Source of the DNA: AP-15 sp963790875
GTDB lineage: Bacteria > Pseudomonadota > Alphaproteobacteria > ATCC43930 > CGMCC-115725
DNA length: 64,000 nt
Direction of reading: 5' to 3'
Assembly (NCBI GenBank): GCA_963790875.1
Contig: CAWBQT010000016.1
Span: 496,001-560,000, forward strand
Shown: in pieces, positions 34,994-42,311 of the stretch
How positions within the stretch are numbered: position 1 is the stretch's first letter
How the letters are laid out: every line of letters begins with the position of its first letter
The notes under the pieces: generated by a model
What the model saw: only the letters and a program-made list of their open reading frames with translations
The model's database searches: none
Told to the model about the DNA's origin: nothing
Position numbers and translations under genes: made by a program

Positions 34994-36624
34994 CCCGGAT
35001 TATGCGTGAGGGTCGGCGGGTGTAGCGCAAGATGTTGATTTGGTGTAGGGTTCGGTTGTGGAGACTGAACCTCGGATCAACAGGAGCGCGCACCCGCCAT
35101 GGTTGATGATACATCCCTCCTCCCCGGTCTGTCACCGGTCGCCGGCAAGGCTGTCGTCGCCCGGTTTGACGGCGGTCGCCTGTCCTCGGAGGGCGGCCTG
35201 TTGGCACTGCGCGAGGTGGAGCGGCGGCTGGGGCTGGCGGGACGGCTGGCCGGATGTCTGGTGGATGAGCGGGCGCCGGAGCGGGTGCGGCACAGCCTGG
35301 AAGAGATCATCGGCTTTCGCATGCTGATGATCGCGGCCGGCTACGAGGACGGCAACGACGCCGATGCGCTGCGCCGCGATCCGATGTTCAAGCTGGCGCT
35401 GGAGCGGCTGCCGTCCGGGGCCGATCTGTGCTCGCAGTCGACGATCTCGCGGCTGGAGAACTTGCCCGACAAGCGCGCGCTGCTGCGCCTGGCCGGTGCC
35501 TTGATTGATCAGTATTGCGCTTCCTTCGGGCATGTGCCCAAGCGCATTGTGCTCGACATCGACGACACTTTTGATCGGGTGCACGGTGGCCAACAGCTGC
35601 GGCTGTTCAATGCCTTCCATAACGATTACGGGTTTCAGCCGATTGTGGTGTTCGACGGGGAGGGACGCTTCGTGACCGCGCTGCTGCGGCCGGGCCAGCG
35701 GCCGAGCGGCAAGGAGGCGCGGGCGCTGCTGCGGCGGCTGATCGGGGCGCTTCGGACGCGTTGGCCGCGGGTCGAGATCCTGCTGCGCGCCGACAGCCAC
35801 TATACCGCCCCCGAAGTGCTCGACTGGTGCCGCGCCAACCGCGTGGATTTCGTCCTCGGTCTAGCGCCGAATGTCGCGCTGCATCGGCATGTGGCAGAGC
35901 TGGAAGGCAGCACCGCGGAGCGCTTTGCAGCGCGGGCGGCGGGGACCAAGTTTCGTCGGTACAAGGAATTTTACGACGCCGCCGGCAGCTGGAGCCGGGC
36001 CGAGCGGATCATCGCCCGGGTCGAGGTCGGGCCGCAGGGGGCCGACACGCGCTACATCGTCACCAACCTCGAAGGCGGCCGGCCCAAGAAGCTCTACGAG
36101 CGGCTCTACTGCGCGCGCGGCCAAGCCGAGAACCACATCAAGGCGTTCAAGAACCATCTCGCCGCCGACCGCACCTCCTGCCATCAGGCCGAAGCCAACC
36201 AGTTCCGGCTGTTCCTGCATGCCGGCGCGTATTGGCTGTTGTGGTCGCTGCGCCAGGCCATGCCGCGGCGCTCCACCTGGCGCGTCATGCAATTCGACAC
36301 GCTGCGGCTGCGCCTGATCAAGGTCGCCGCCCGCGTCGTCGAACTGAAGACCCAAGTCAAGATCCACCTGCCGACAAGCGCTCCCGATCAGCGGAGCTTC
36401 CGCCTCGTCCTCGAGCGCTTGCCTCGCCTCGTTACCTGAAGCACGGGGCAGCCTGCCCCCACCCGAGCCCTTTCCCCGCAACCTCCAGCGCCTACCCAAC
36501 CCCAGAAATCTTATACCCGCCCCGGCGGGAACAAAGCCGCACGTCCGCGCTCCGGTTCCACAACCATACCGGGTGCGCGCTCATGCACATTCAAAAGGTG
36601 TACTTTCCTGACGCATAGATCGGG
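34994..36624 (+). mobile_element. IS1380-family insertion sequence, 1631 bp
   Basis: Bounded by imperfect 18-bp terminal inverted repeats matching at 14 positions: left CCCGGATTATGCGTGAGG, right end reading inward CCCGATCTATGCGTCAGG. The 4-bp target duplication CTAG flanks it at 34990-34993 and 36625-36628. Removing the element and one CTAG restores the codons for LTVLAGLAEFERD of the split recombinase, which proves the insertion point. A single transposase gene fills 35099-36439, and 185 bases of non-coding DNA follow it. Confidence 0.93.
35099..36439 (+). CDS. IS1380-family transposase
   Basis: A 446-residue DDE transposase, apparently complete. It begins LLPGLSPVAGKAVVARFDGG, then DGGRLSSEGGLLALREVERR typical of IS1380. 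Likely catalytic residues are D153 or D155 (IVLDIDDTFD), D232 (LLRADSHYTAP) and E344 (GQAENHIKAFK), in the spacing expected for the family. It sits between the inverted repeats with no other gene, so the copy could still be active. It is transcribed in the same direction as the recombinase it splits. Confidence 0.95.
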   Translation: MVDDTSLLPGLSPVAGKAVVARFDGGRLSSEGGLLALREVERRLGLAGRLAGCLVDERAPERVRHSLEEIIGFRMLMIAAGYEDGNDADALRRDPMFKLALERLPSGADLCSQSTISRLENLPDKRALLRLAGALIDQYCASFGHVPKRIVLDIDDTFDRVHGGQQLRLFNAFHNDYGFQPIVVFDGEGRFVTALLRPGQRPSGKEARALLRRLIGALRTRWPRVEILLRADSHYTAPEVLDWCRANRVDFVLGLAPNVALHRHVAELEGSTAERFAARAAGTKFRRYKEFYDAAGSWSRAERIIARVEVGPQGADTRYIVTNLEGGRPKKLYERLYCARGQAENHIKAFKNHLAADRTSCHQAEANQFRLFLHAGAYWLLWSLRQAMPRRSTWRVMQFDTLRLRLIKVAARVVELKTQVKIHLPTSAPDQRSFRLVLERLPRLVT

Positions 36625-36628
36625 CTAG

Positions 36629-36853
36629 CCGGCCTTGCGGAGTTCGAGCGCGATTTGATCCGGGCGCGCACCAGCGAAGGCCGCGAACGTGCTAAGGCGC
36701 GCGGCGTCAAGATGGGGCGCAAACCGAAATTGACCGACCACCAGCGGCGTGAGGCGATCCGCCGCCGCGACAAGCTGAGGCGAGCCAGCGCGCGAGATCG
36801 CCCGCAGCTACAATGTCAGTCACAGCACGATTTCACGGCTTGCGCTGGCTTGA
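36629..36853 (+). pseudogene. Serine recombinase 3' part
   Basis: Continuation of the split resolvase after the insertion: GLAEFERDLIRARTSEGRER, AKARGVKMGRKPKLTDHQRR, EAIRRRDK (the hinge and the start of the helix-turn-helix), then, one frame over, REIARSYNVSHSTISRLALA with a stop at 36851-36853, which is the DNA-recognition helix. So a third single-base change lies at about 36775-36790. The DNA-binding half was clearly intact before decay. Confidence 0.85.
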
Positions 36854-36938
36854 GTTAAAGATTTTCAATGGTTCGGGAGCGCTATACTGCGCGGAACGTG
36901 ATTAATCAAAGGGACAATTCGCGGAAAAGAGCCATGCG

Positions 36939-37682
36939 ATGAAGCGATTTACGTCGTGGGAAGATTATCGAAAATTTGGTAGGGACATCAAGTTATCTAG
37001 GCATATTCATGAACCTAGCGTGCTCCGATTTCTAGAGTCAGTGAGTGAGACAGCCAAATGCCGAGCACACGTTATAGAACAGGAATGGCATTTTTGGCGT
37101 GCACAGAGTGGTTACCGGGGGGTGAAAGTTTGGAAACCCCATGCAGCCAAGCGCATGAAGCCTATGCCCGACAGAGCTATGGAAGGCAGAGTAAATGCAA
37201 AAGGAATCCCTTGCCTTTACGGCGCTAAAGACAAATTAACAGCAATAGCGGAGATTCGCCCTTGGGTAGGAGAGATTGTTTCCGTCGCGGTGTTCAAAGT
37301 GAGACCTAATCTTAGAATAGTGGATTGCTTTACAGAGCACGACCATCATGGGTTTTCAAGCCTTCTAAACGTGCGACGTGTTGGCAACAAGTTTACGAAG
37401 CCGACCATGGAGGATATAGAGAGGGACATATGGAATCATATCGATAGGGCATTTTCAGAGCCTATTTCGCGAACAGACGATCAAGGGGACTATGTTCCTA
37501 CGCAAGTAATTGCAGAATTATTTAAACGTGATAAGTACGATGGCATTGCATACCGAAGCAGACTTACAGAAAATGGGATTAACGTCGCTCTTTTCGACCC
37601 GAAGGTTGCTACGATTACCGATTGGCGAGAGCTGTATGAGGTGACCGGTCTGAAGACAATCGCTAGGCCCGTTTGCGCCTAA
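36939..37682 (+). CDS. RES domain protein (NAD+-degrading toxin type), orphan
   Basis: A 247-residue protein carrying the RES signature residues in order: Arg in HFWRAQSGYR, Glu in TAIAEIRPWV, Ser in DGIAYRSRLTENG, with the C-terminal INVALFDPK. RES toxins phosphorolyse or hydrolyse NAD+ and are normally neutralised by an Xre/MbcA-type antitoxin gene directly upstream. None is present: upstream is the recombinase remnant, and the nearest downstream gene is on the other strand and not Xre-like. About 80 extra N-terminal residues precede the domain. Codon and base use are far richer in A/T than the surroundings, so it arrived by transfer. Confidence 0.85.
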   Translation: MKRFTSWEDYRKFGRDIKLSRHIHEPSVLRFLESVSETAKCRAHVIEQEWHFWRAQSGYRGVKVWKPHAAKRMKPMPDRAMEGRVNAKGIPCLYGAKDKLTAIAEIRPWVGEIVSVAVFKVRPNLRIVDCFTEHDHHGFSSLLNVRRVGNKFTKPTMEDIERDIWNHIDRAFSEPISRTDDQGDYVPTQVIAELFKRDKYDGIAYRSRLTENGINVALFDPKVATITDWRELYEVTGLKTIARPVCA

Positions 37683-37848
37683 CTCAGCGCGACTAAAGCT
37701 TTCATCGACGGAACAGCGAAGCGATTAGTTCCCAAAATGTCGCCCGAACGGCAGTCCGAACAGCCATTTCGCCGATTCCCTGTCGCTGACGCGGCGGAGC
37801 GGTCGGCGGCGGTTGAGACTCGATCCGCGCCATCACGGCAGCCCCAGC

Positions 37849-38268
37849 TCATGCTCGTGCGGCGTCGTCTCCTGATGCGATCGCGGCATCGATCGCGACG
37901 GGGTCTAGTCCTAACCTCCGGTACCCCGCGTCTTGGTCCCGCTTATTGCCTGCCCGAATATTTAAGTTGAGGCGTCTGAATAATGCGTCTGGACGAAAAT
38001 GATGTTCTTTTGCGCAAATGGCGTCTTCCTCTGTGACCATCTCCAAGAAAGCAGTGCCTTTCTCCGGCGGCATTCGTGCAGCAATCGCCTCAAATCGCTG
38101 CCAGTAGTTACGCTCGCTAAACGCCATGCATTGACTTGTTAGATCCGAGATACTGGAGCGAGGATATTTCGCCTGTAAGGCCCGCATGAAAAGGATATAC
38201 GACCGCCAGAAGTCTTCGACCATTTCGCGCACGGCAGCCCGGTCGATGCTTACGTCCTCATGCGACAC
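37849..38268 (-). CDS. Hypothetical protein, 139 residues
   Basis: Not a family I recognise. The product is mixed alpha-helical with balanced charge (MVEDFWRSYILFMRALQAKY, ERNYWQRFEAIAARMPPEKG, FLEMVTEEDAICAKEHHFRP), ending in a small alanine-rich tail, and it looks like a real folded protein rather than a shadow frame. GTG 38268 has AGGGG about 9 bases upstream. It is convergent with the RES gene, 166 bases away. Because it is the only intact protein gene beside an orphan RES toxin, it deserves testing as an unusual antitoxin, though nothing in its sequence shows DNA binding. Confidence 0.6.
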   Translation of the reverse strand: MSHEDVSIDRAAVREMVEDFWRSYILFMRALQAKYPRSSISDLTSQCMAFSERNYWQRFEAIAARMPPEKGTAFLEMVTEEDAICAKEHHFRPDALFRRLNLNIRAGNKRDQDAGYRRLGLDPVAIDAAIASGDDAARA

Positions 38269-38636
38269 GGGAGACCCCTAAAGCGCGTGGTCTGGGGAGG
38301 ATACGTCTCTCCACAGCGAGTTTCCATGTCCGGCGTTGGACTAAGCCGCTGCGCGGCAGTATCGGCGGGAACCGTTGTCGTTTATCTCTTGCATTCCGCC
38401 AACGTTGCCTTCACCCTCACCGCGAAGACCCTGCGTTTTTTATGTGCGTTCCGTCGGCATTAACCTGGGCCCTTTTGAGCTTCTTCTACCTAACGTTCTA
38501 TCTATCATCTTCTTGTCACCGCAACTCATTGACCCCGCAGACCCCGCAACAATTCAATGCCCATTAACTCAAAATTCGTGCGCGGCTGCGGTCTTCACCT
38601 CCTCCAAGTCGACCCGGGCTCTGGAGCGAGCCCAAG
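38269..38636. other. 368-bp intergenic region
   Basis: No supported gene on either strand. It has lower GC than the core genome, some pyrimidine-rich stretches, and a short direct repeat GACCCCGCA at 38531-38548. It separates the hypothetical gene from the 3' end of a lipoprotein gene; both are read leftward. Confidence 0.5.
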
Positions 38637-39110
38637 TTAGCGGTGCATGCCGCCGCCTGCGGGCCCGGCCGCGATAAAGCCATGCGGCATCGGATGGCCG
38701 GGCCCGCCCGGGTGCGCATGGGCGAAATGGTGGAAGCGCTCGACGATGACGACGCTCGGCCCGATGCCCCAGAACCACGGCCACGGCCCGGCCGCCCAAT
38801 ACGGCCAGTAGTCGAAATAGTCCCATTCATCGGGATAGGCCGACGGGTAGGCGCCCGCTGGCGGCGGCGGCATGACATAGACCTGCGGCGGCAGCCCCGG
38901 CGTCGTCTGCGTGATCCGCCAGCTGCCGTCGGGCTGCGGGCAGGCCTCGATCGTCGCCTGTTCCGGCTGGCCGCCGACCGTCACCGGCACGGTCGAGGTC
39001 TCGCAGGCCGGCGCCGCCGCCTGGCCCGGCGCCGGCGCGCCGGCGATCGGCGCGCACGCCGCGACGGCGGCTGAGAGAATAACCATCGCCAAAATCGCGA
39101 TCGAGGGCAT
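38637..39110 (-). CDS. Putative surface lipoprotein
   Basis: A 157-residue protein with a clear lipoprotein signal (MPSIAILAMVILSAAVAAC, lipobox VAAC, mature Cys19), a proline/alanine linker, a core strand TVPVTVGGQPEQATIEACPQ with SWRITQTTPGLP, and a Pro/Gly/Trp/His-rich C-terminus. The last 60 residues are unusually aromatic (WDYFDYWPYWAAGPWPWFWG), then His/Gly-rich. GGAGG precedes ATG 39110. The core resembles small Gram-negative surface antigens of unknown function; the aromatic tail is not typical. It is divergent from a broken MFS gene. Confidence 0.8.
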   Translation of the reverse strand: MPSIAILAMVILSAAVAACAPIAGAPAPGQAAAPACETSTVPVTVGGQPEQATIEACPQPDGSWRITQTTPGLPPQVYVMPPPPAGAYPSAYPDEWDYFDYWPYWAAGPWPWFWGIGPSVVIVERFHHFAHAHPGGPGHPMPHGFIAAGPAGGGMHR

Positions 39111-39240
39111 GCTCGCCTCCACACCAGATATGGTCGGCGGCCGGCATGTTGCGAAGGGGCGGCGAGCGGCGCCGGATTGCTCTATCCGCGCGCGGTCGCG
39201 AGCGGAGAATCCGTCGCAACGCCGAGATCCGCGAATAGCG

Positions 39241-40101
39241 GAGGCCGGTTTGAGCGCGATCGCCTGGGATTGGCAATCCTTCGCGATATTGCGCTTCCTG
39301 GTCGGTGTCGGGATCGGTTCGGAATGGGTGACCGGCGCCTCGATCGTCTCGGAATTGTGGCCCGACCACGCCCGCGGCAAGGGCGGCGGCCTCTTACAAT
39401 CGGGCGCCGGCATCGGCAGCTTCCTCGCCTCCGGCGTGTGGCTCTTGATCGGCGGGCTCGGACCGAATGCCTGGCGCTGGATGTATCTGGTCGGCGTCCT
39501 GCCGGCGCTGCTTGTCTTTTATATCCGGCGCGGCATGCCGGAATCGGCGCGCTGGGAGGAGGCGAACGAACGCCGCCGGGCGGTGCGGGCACAGGCGAAG
39601 AGCGGCGCCGCGCTCCAAGGCGTCGACGCGGCGCTGACCCCCTTTACGGTGGCCGACATGTTCCTCGACAGGAGCGCGCGGCCGCGCCTCGTCGCCGCAT
39701 TTCTGATGATGCTGTCGGTGACCTTCGGCTTTTGGGGTGTCGCCACCTTCGTCCCGACCTATGTCGGCACGGTCGCCGCCAAGGTCGGGCTGTCGGCGCC
39801 GTATTATTCGGCGGTGGCCGGGCTGCTCGGCACCGGGGTCGCGATCTTCCCGACGCGGATGCGCGGCACGGCCGTCGCCTTCTGCTTCAACGCGCCGCGC
39901 TGGATCTCCTGCATCGGTCCGCTGATCGCCGGCACCCTGATCGTCGCGATGGGCGGCTATGGCCGGGCGGCGACGATCGTCGGGCTGTTCTTCATCGTCG
40001 GCGTGATTGCCGCACCGTTCCTGCCCGAGACCAAAGGCAAACCTTTGCCGCACGCGCTGTGGCGAGAGACCCCTATGCCGTCGGCAGGGTCCGCACCATG
40101 A
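39241..40101 (+). pseudogene. MFS transporter gene lacking its 5' end and an internal block
   Basis: Homology begins in the middle of the fourth helix (FAILRFLVGVGIGSEWVTGA), with no start and no helices 1-3. It continues through WMYLVGVLPALLVFYIRRGM and the central loop to YYSAVAGLLGTG, then jumps directly to FPTRMRGTAVAFCFNAPRWI, a segment that in intact sugar/acid MFS carriers lies two to three helices later. About 70 residues seem to be deleted there in frame. The end FIVGVIAAPFLPETKGKPLP is normal. The gene cannot make a working carrier. Confidence 0.8.
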
Positions 40102-40567
40102 GGGTGCCGGTCAGCCAGTCGTGCAAGGTGCGGCGCCGCCGGTTGAATAGCGCGACCAACAAGATCAGCGAGCCGGTGACGCCGAGCGTGATGTAGAACA
40201 GCGCGGTCTGGGCGAGCGCCTGCAGGAAGCCGGGGCGCTCGCCGGTGATCGAGCGCAGCTCGAGATCGAAGAGCCGCATGCCGAGGGTCGCCGAATGCGG
40301 TCCGGCGAGCAGCAGCGTGTGGTAGGCGAGCGGCACTAGGCCGAACAGAAACAAGAGGAGCGGGCCGAGGAGTCCAAAGCTCAACAGCCACAACACGACA
40401 AAGACGATCCCGACACCGGCCGCGATCGCGCCGATGCAGACGAGATCGACCAGATAGGCAAAGACCCGGCGCGGCAGGACGCCTTCATAGACCTCGGGAA
40501 AGACGTCGGGGTCGGGCATTGCGGCGCCGGGATCGGCGCCCGAGAAAAAGCCGGTGCCGGCGGTCAT
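40073..40567 (-). CDS. RDD family membrane protein
   Basis: A 164-residue protein with the RDD pattern: RRVFAYLVDLVCIGAIAAGV (arginine and aspartate in helix 1), two more hydrophobic segments, PHSATLGMRLFDLELRSITG, and the end RRRRTLHDWLTGTLMV. RDD proteins are small inner-membrane proteins, some linked to ion exchange. Its 3' end overlaps the end of the MFS pseudogene by 29 bases on the opposite strand. An internal ATG (MPDPDVFPEV) 16 codons in is an alternative start. Confidence 0.85.
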   Translation of the reverse strand: MTAGTGFFSGADPGAAMPDPDVFPEVYEGVLPRRVFAYLVDLVCIGAIAAGVGIVFVVLWLLSFGLLGPLLLFLFGLVPLAYHTLLLAGPHSATLGMRLFDLELRSITGERPGFLQALAQTALFYITLGVTGSLILLVALFNRRRRTLHDWLTGTLMVRTLPTA

Positions 40568-40674
40568 CGCTGTCCCCCGCGTTGCAGCTCGCCCCCGGCA
40601 TTTGGGGAATGGCGCCAGGACTGCAAGCGCGCTAAGGAGCGGGTACCGCAGGACAAGCAGGGAGGGAGGCGTCG

Positions 40675-40965
40675 ATGGCCGCTTACGTCATAGCCGAGAT
40701 CCGGGTGACCGACCCCCCGGGTTACGAGCCGTACCGGCCGCTCGCCGCGGCCAGCATCGCCCGCCATGGCGGCCGGTTTCTGGCGCGCGGCGGCGCGGCG
40801 CTCCTGCTCGAAGGCAATTCGCCGCCGGAGCGGGTCGTCGTCATCGAATTCCCCGACCTCGCGACGGCGCAGCGCTGGTACCAATCCGAGGAATATCAAT
40901 CGGCGCTGAAGATCCGCCAGGCCGCGTCGCAAGGCCGGTTGATCCTGGTCGAAGGCGCCGCCTAA
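40675..40965 (+). CDS. DUF1330 domain-containing protein
   Basis: A 96-residue protein of the DUF1330 family, a dimeric alpha-beta barrel fold related to ferredoxin-like monooxygenases: AAYVIAEIRVTDPPGYEPYR, then FLARGGAALLLEGNSPPERV, VVIEFPDLATAQRWYQSEEY, and a C-terminal strand. GGGAGGGAGG precedes ATG 40675. No enzymatic role is established. It is convergent with the threonine ammonia-lyase gene across a 28-bp gap filled by a short tandem repeat. Confidence 0.88.
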   Translation: MAAYVIAEIRVTDPPGYEPYRPLAAASIARHGGRFLARGGAALLLEGNSPPERVVVIEFPDLATAQRWYQSEEYQSALKIRQAASQGRLILVEGAA

Positions 40966-40969
40966 CTAT

Positions 40970-41002
40970 AACTAATCGTGAACTAATCGTGGGCTAATCG
41001 TC
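40970..41002. repeat. Triple 11-bp tandem repeat at the ilvA stop
   Basis: Three copies with period 11: AACTAATCGTG (40970-40980), AACTAATCGTG (40981-40991), GGCTAATCGTC (40992-41002). Read on the minus strand, each copy carries a TAG, the first of which ends the threonine ammonia-lyase gene. Probably replication slippage at the 3' end of that gene. Confidence 0.6.
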
Positions 41003-42235
41003 CTCATCGGCGGCGCCCAGCAGCAGCCGGGTCGGAAAGGCGGCTTCGTTCAAGGCCGCGATCAGCGTCTCGACATGCCGCCGGTTCTGGGTTTCGACGA
41101 CGACGTCGAGTTCGGCGCGCCGCACCGAGGTATCGTGGAACAGCCGCTGGTGGTGCACCTCGACGATGTTGCCGGCGTGCTTGCCGATGATCCCCGAGAC
41201 GACGGAAAGGGCGCCCGGCAGATCGGGCAGTTCGGCGCGCAGCCGCACGAGCCGGCCCTCGCGCACGAGCCCGCGCATCAGGATCGAGGCGAGGAGCCGG
41301 GCGTCGATATTGCCGCCGGTAACGACGATCGCGACGCGCCGGCCGGAAAAGCGCGCGGGCGACGCGAGGACGGCGGCGAGGCCGGCCGCCCCGGCGCCTT
41401 CCGCGACGAGCTTCTGCCGCTCGAGCAGGGTCTCGACGGCATGTTCCAGCATCGCCTCGTCGACCAAGAGGATGTCGTCGACGAGTGCGGTGACGATCCG
41501 CCGCGTCAGCAATCCCGGCTCCTTGACCGCGATCCCTTCGGCCAATGTCGCCGCGGCGGCCGGCGGACCAGGCGCCTCGCCGCGCCGTAGCCGGTACATC
41601 GACGGGTATAGCGTCGACTGGACGCCGATGATCTCGATGCCGGGCATCAGCGCCTTGGCCGCGACGGCGATCCCGGAAATCAGCCCGCCGCCGCCGATCG
41701 GCACGACGATCGTGTCGAGCTCGGGACGGTCGGCGAGGAGTTCGAGCGCGATCGTTCCCTGGCCGGCGACGACGGCCGCGTCGTCATAGGGGTGAACGAA
41801 GACGAGCCCGCGCTCGCGGGCGAGCCGCTGCGCGGCTTCGCGTGCGGCGGCGAGGCCGTCGCCCTGCAGCAGCACGGCGGCGCCGAACGCTTCGGTTCGG
41901 TCGATCTTGGTGAACGGGGTGCCCTCCGGCATCACGATCGTAGCCGGGACGCCGAGCCGCTGCGCATGATAGGCGACACCCTGGGCATGGTTGCCGGCCG
42001 ACATCGCGACGACCCCGGCGCGCCGCTCGCCGGCATCGAGCGTCAGGAGCTTGTTGAGGGCGCCGCGTTCCTTGAACGAGCCGGTCCGCTGCAGGTTTTC
42101 GAGCTTCAGGCAGATCTCGGCGCCGGCGCGCTCGGACAAGGCCGGAGCGGCCAGCGTCGGCGTACGCAGAACGGCGCCCGCGATCGTCGCGGCGGCGCGG
42201 CGGATGTCGGCGATCGTAACCGGCAGATCATGCAT
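40994..42235 (-). CDS. ilvA: Threonine ammonia-lyase (serine/threonine dehydratase)
   Basis: A 413-residue PLP enzyme that deaminates threonine to 2-oxobutanoate. The PLP lysine is K55 in LQRTGSFKERGALNKL; the phosphate-binding glycine loop is VVPIGGGGLISGIAVAAK; VVAMSAGNHAQGVAYHAQRL is also conserved. The C-terminal ACT-like regulatory domain (LRAELPDLPGALSVVSGIIG, NIVEVHHQRLF) matches the shorter single-ACT type, close to TdcB/biodegradative forms with an added ACT. It is not near other branched-chain amino acid genes, so a catabolic role is as likely as a biosynthetic one. Confidence 0.9.
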   Translation of the reverse strand: MHDLPVTIADIRRAAATIAGAVLRTPTLAAPALSERAGAEICLKLENLQRTGSFKERGALNKLLTLDAGERRAGVVAMSAGNHAQGVAYHAQRLGVPATIVMPEGTPFTKIDRTEAFGAAVLLQGDGLAAAREAAQRLARERGLVFVHPYDDAAVVAGQGTIALELLADRPELDTIVVPIGGGGLISGIAVAAKALMPGIEIIGVQSTLYPSMYRLRRGEAPGPPAAAATLAEGIAVKEPGLLTRRIVTALVDDILLVDEAMLEHAVETLLERQKLVAEGAGAAGLAAVLASPARFSGRRVAIVVTGGNIDARLLASILMRGLVREGRLVRLRAELPDLPGALSVVSGIIGKHAGNIVEVHHQRLFHDTSVRRAELDVVVETQNRRHVETLIAALNEAAFPTRLLLGAADEDD

Positions 42236-42311
42236 AAGGGTGCCTAGAATGTCGGTGCGGGTCTTGGTTGGATGCTACGAACGCGGCGACGATGCGATGC
42301 ATTCCGCATGA

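Noticed and set aside
34994..36624. Composite transposon carrying the RES toxin
   Set aside because: The IS ends at 36624 and only one copy is present; the RES gene lies outside it, so no composite structure can be claimed.
37737..37970. 77-residue plus-strand frame after the RES gene, considered as an antitoxin
   Set aside because: Arginine/serine-rich with no domain pattern and largely antisense to the better-supported 139-residue gene.
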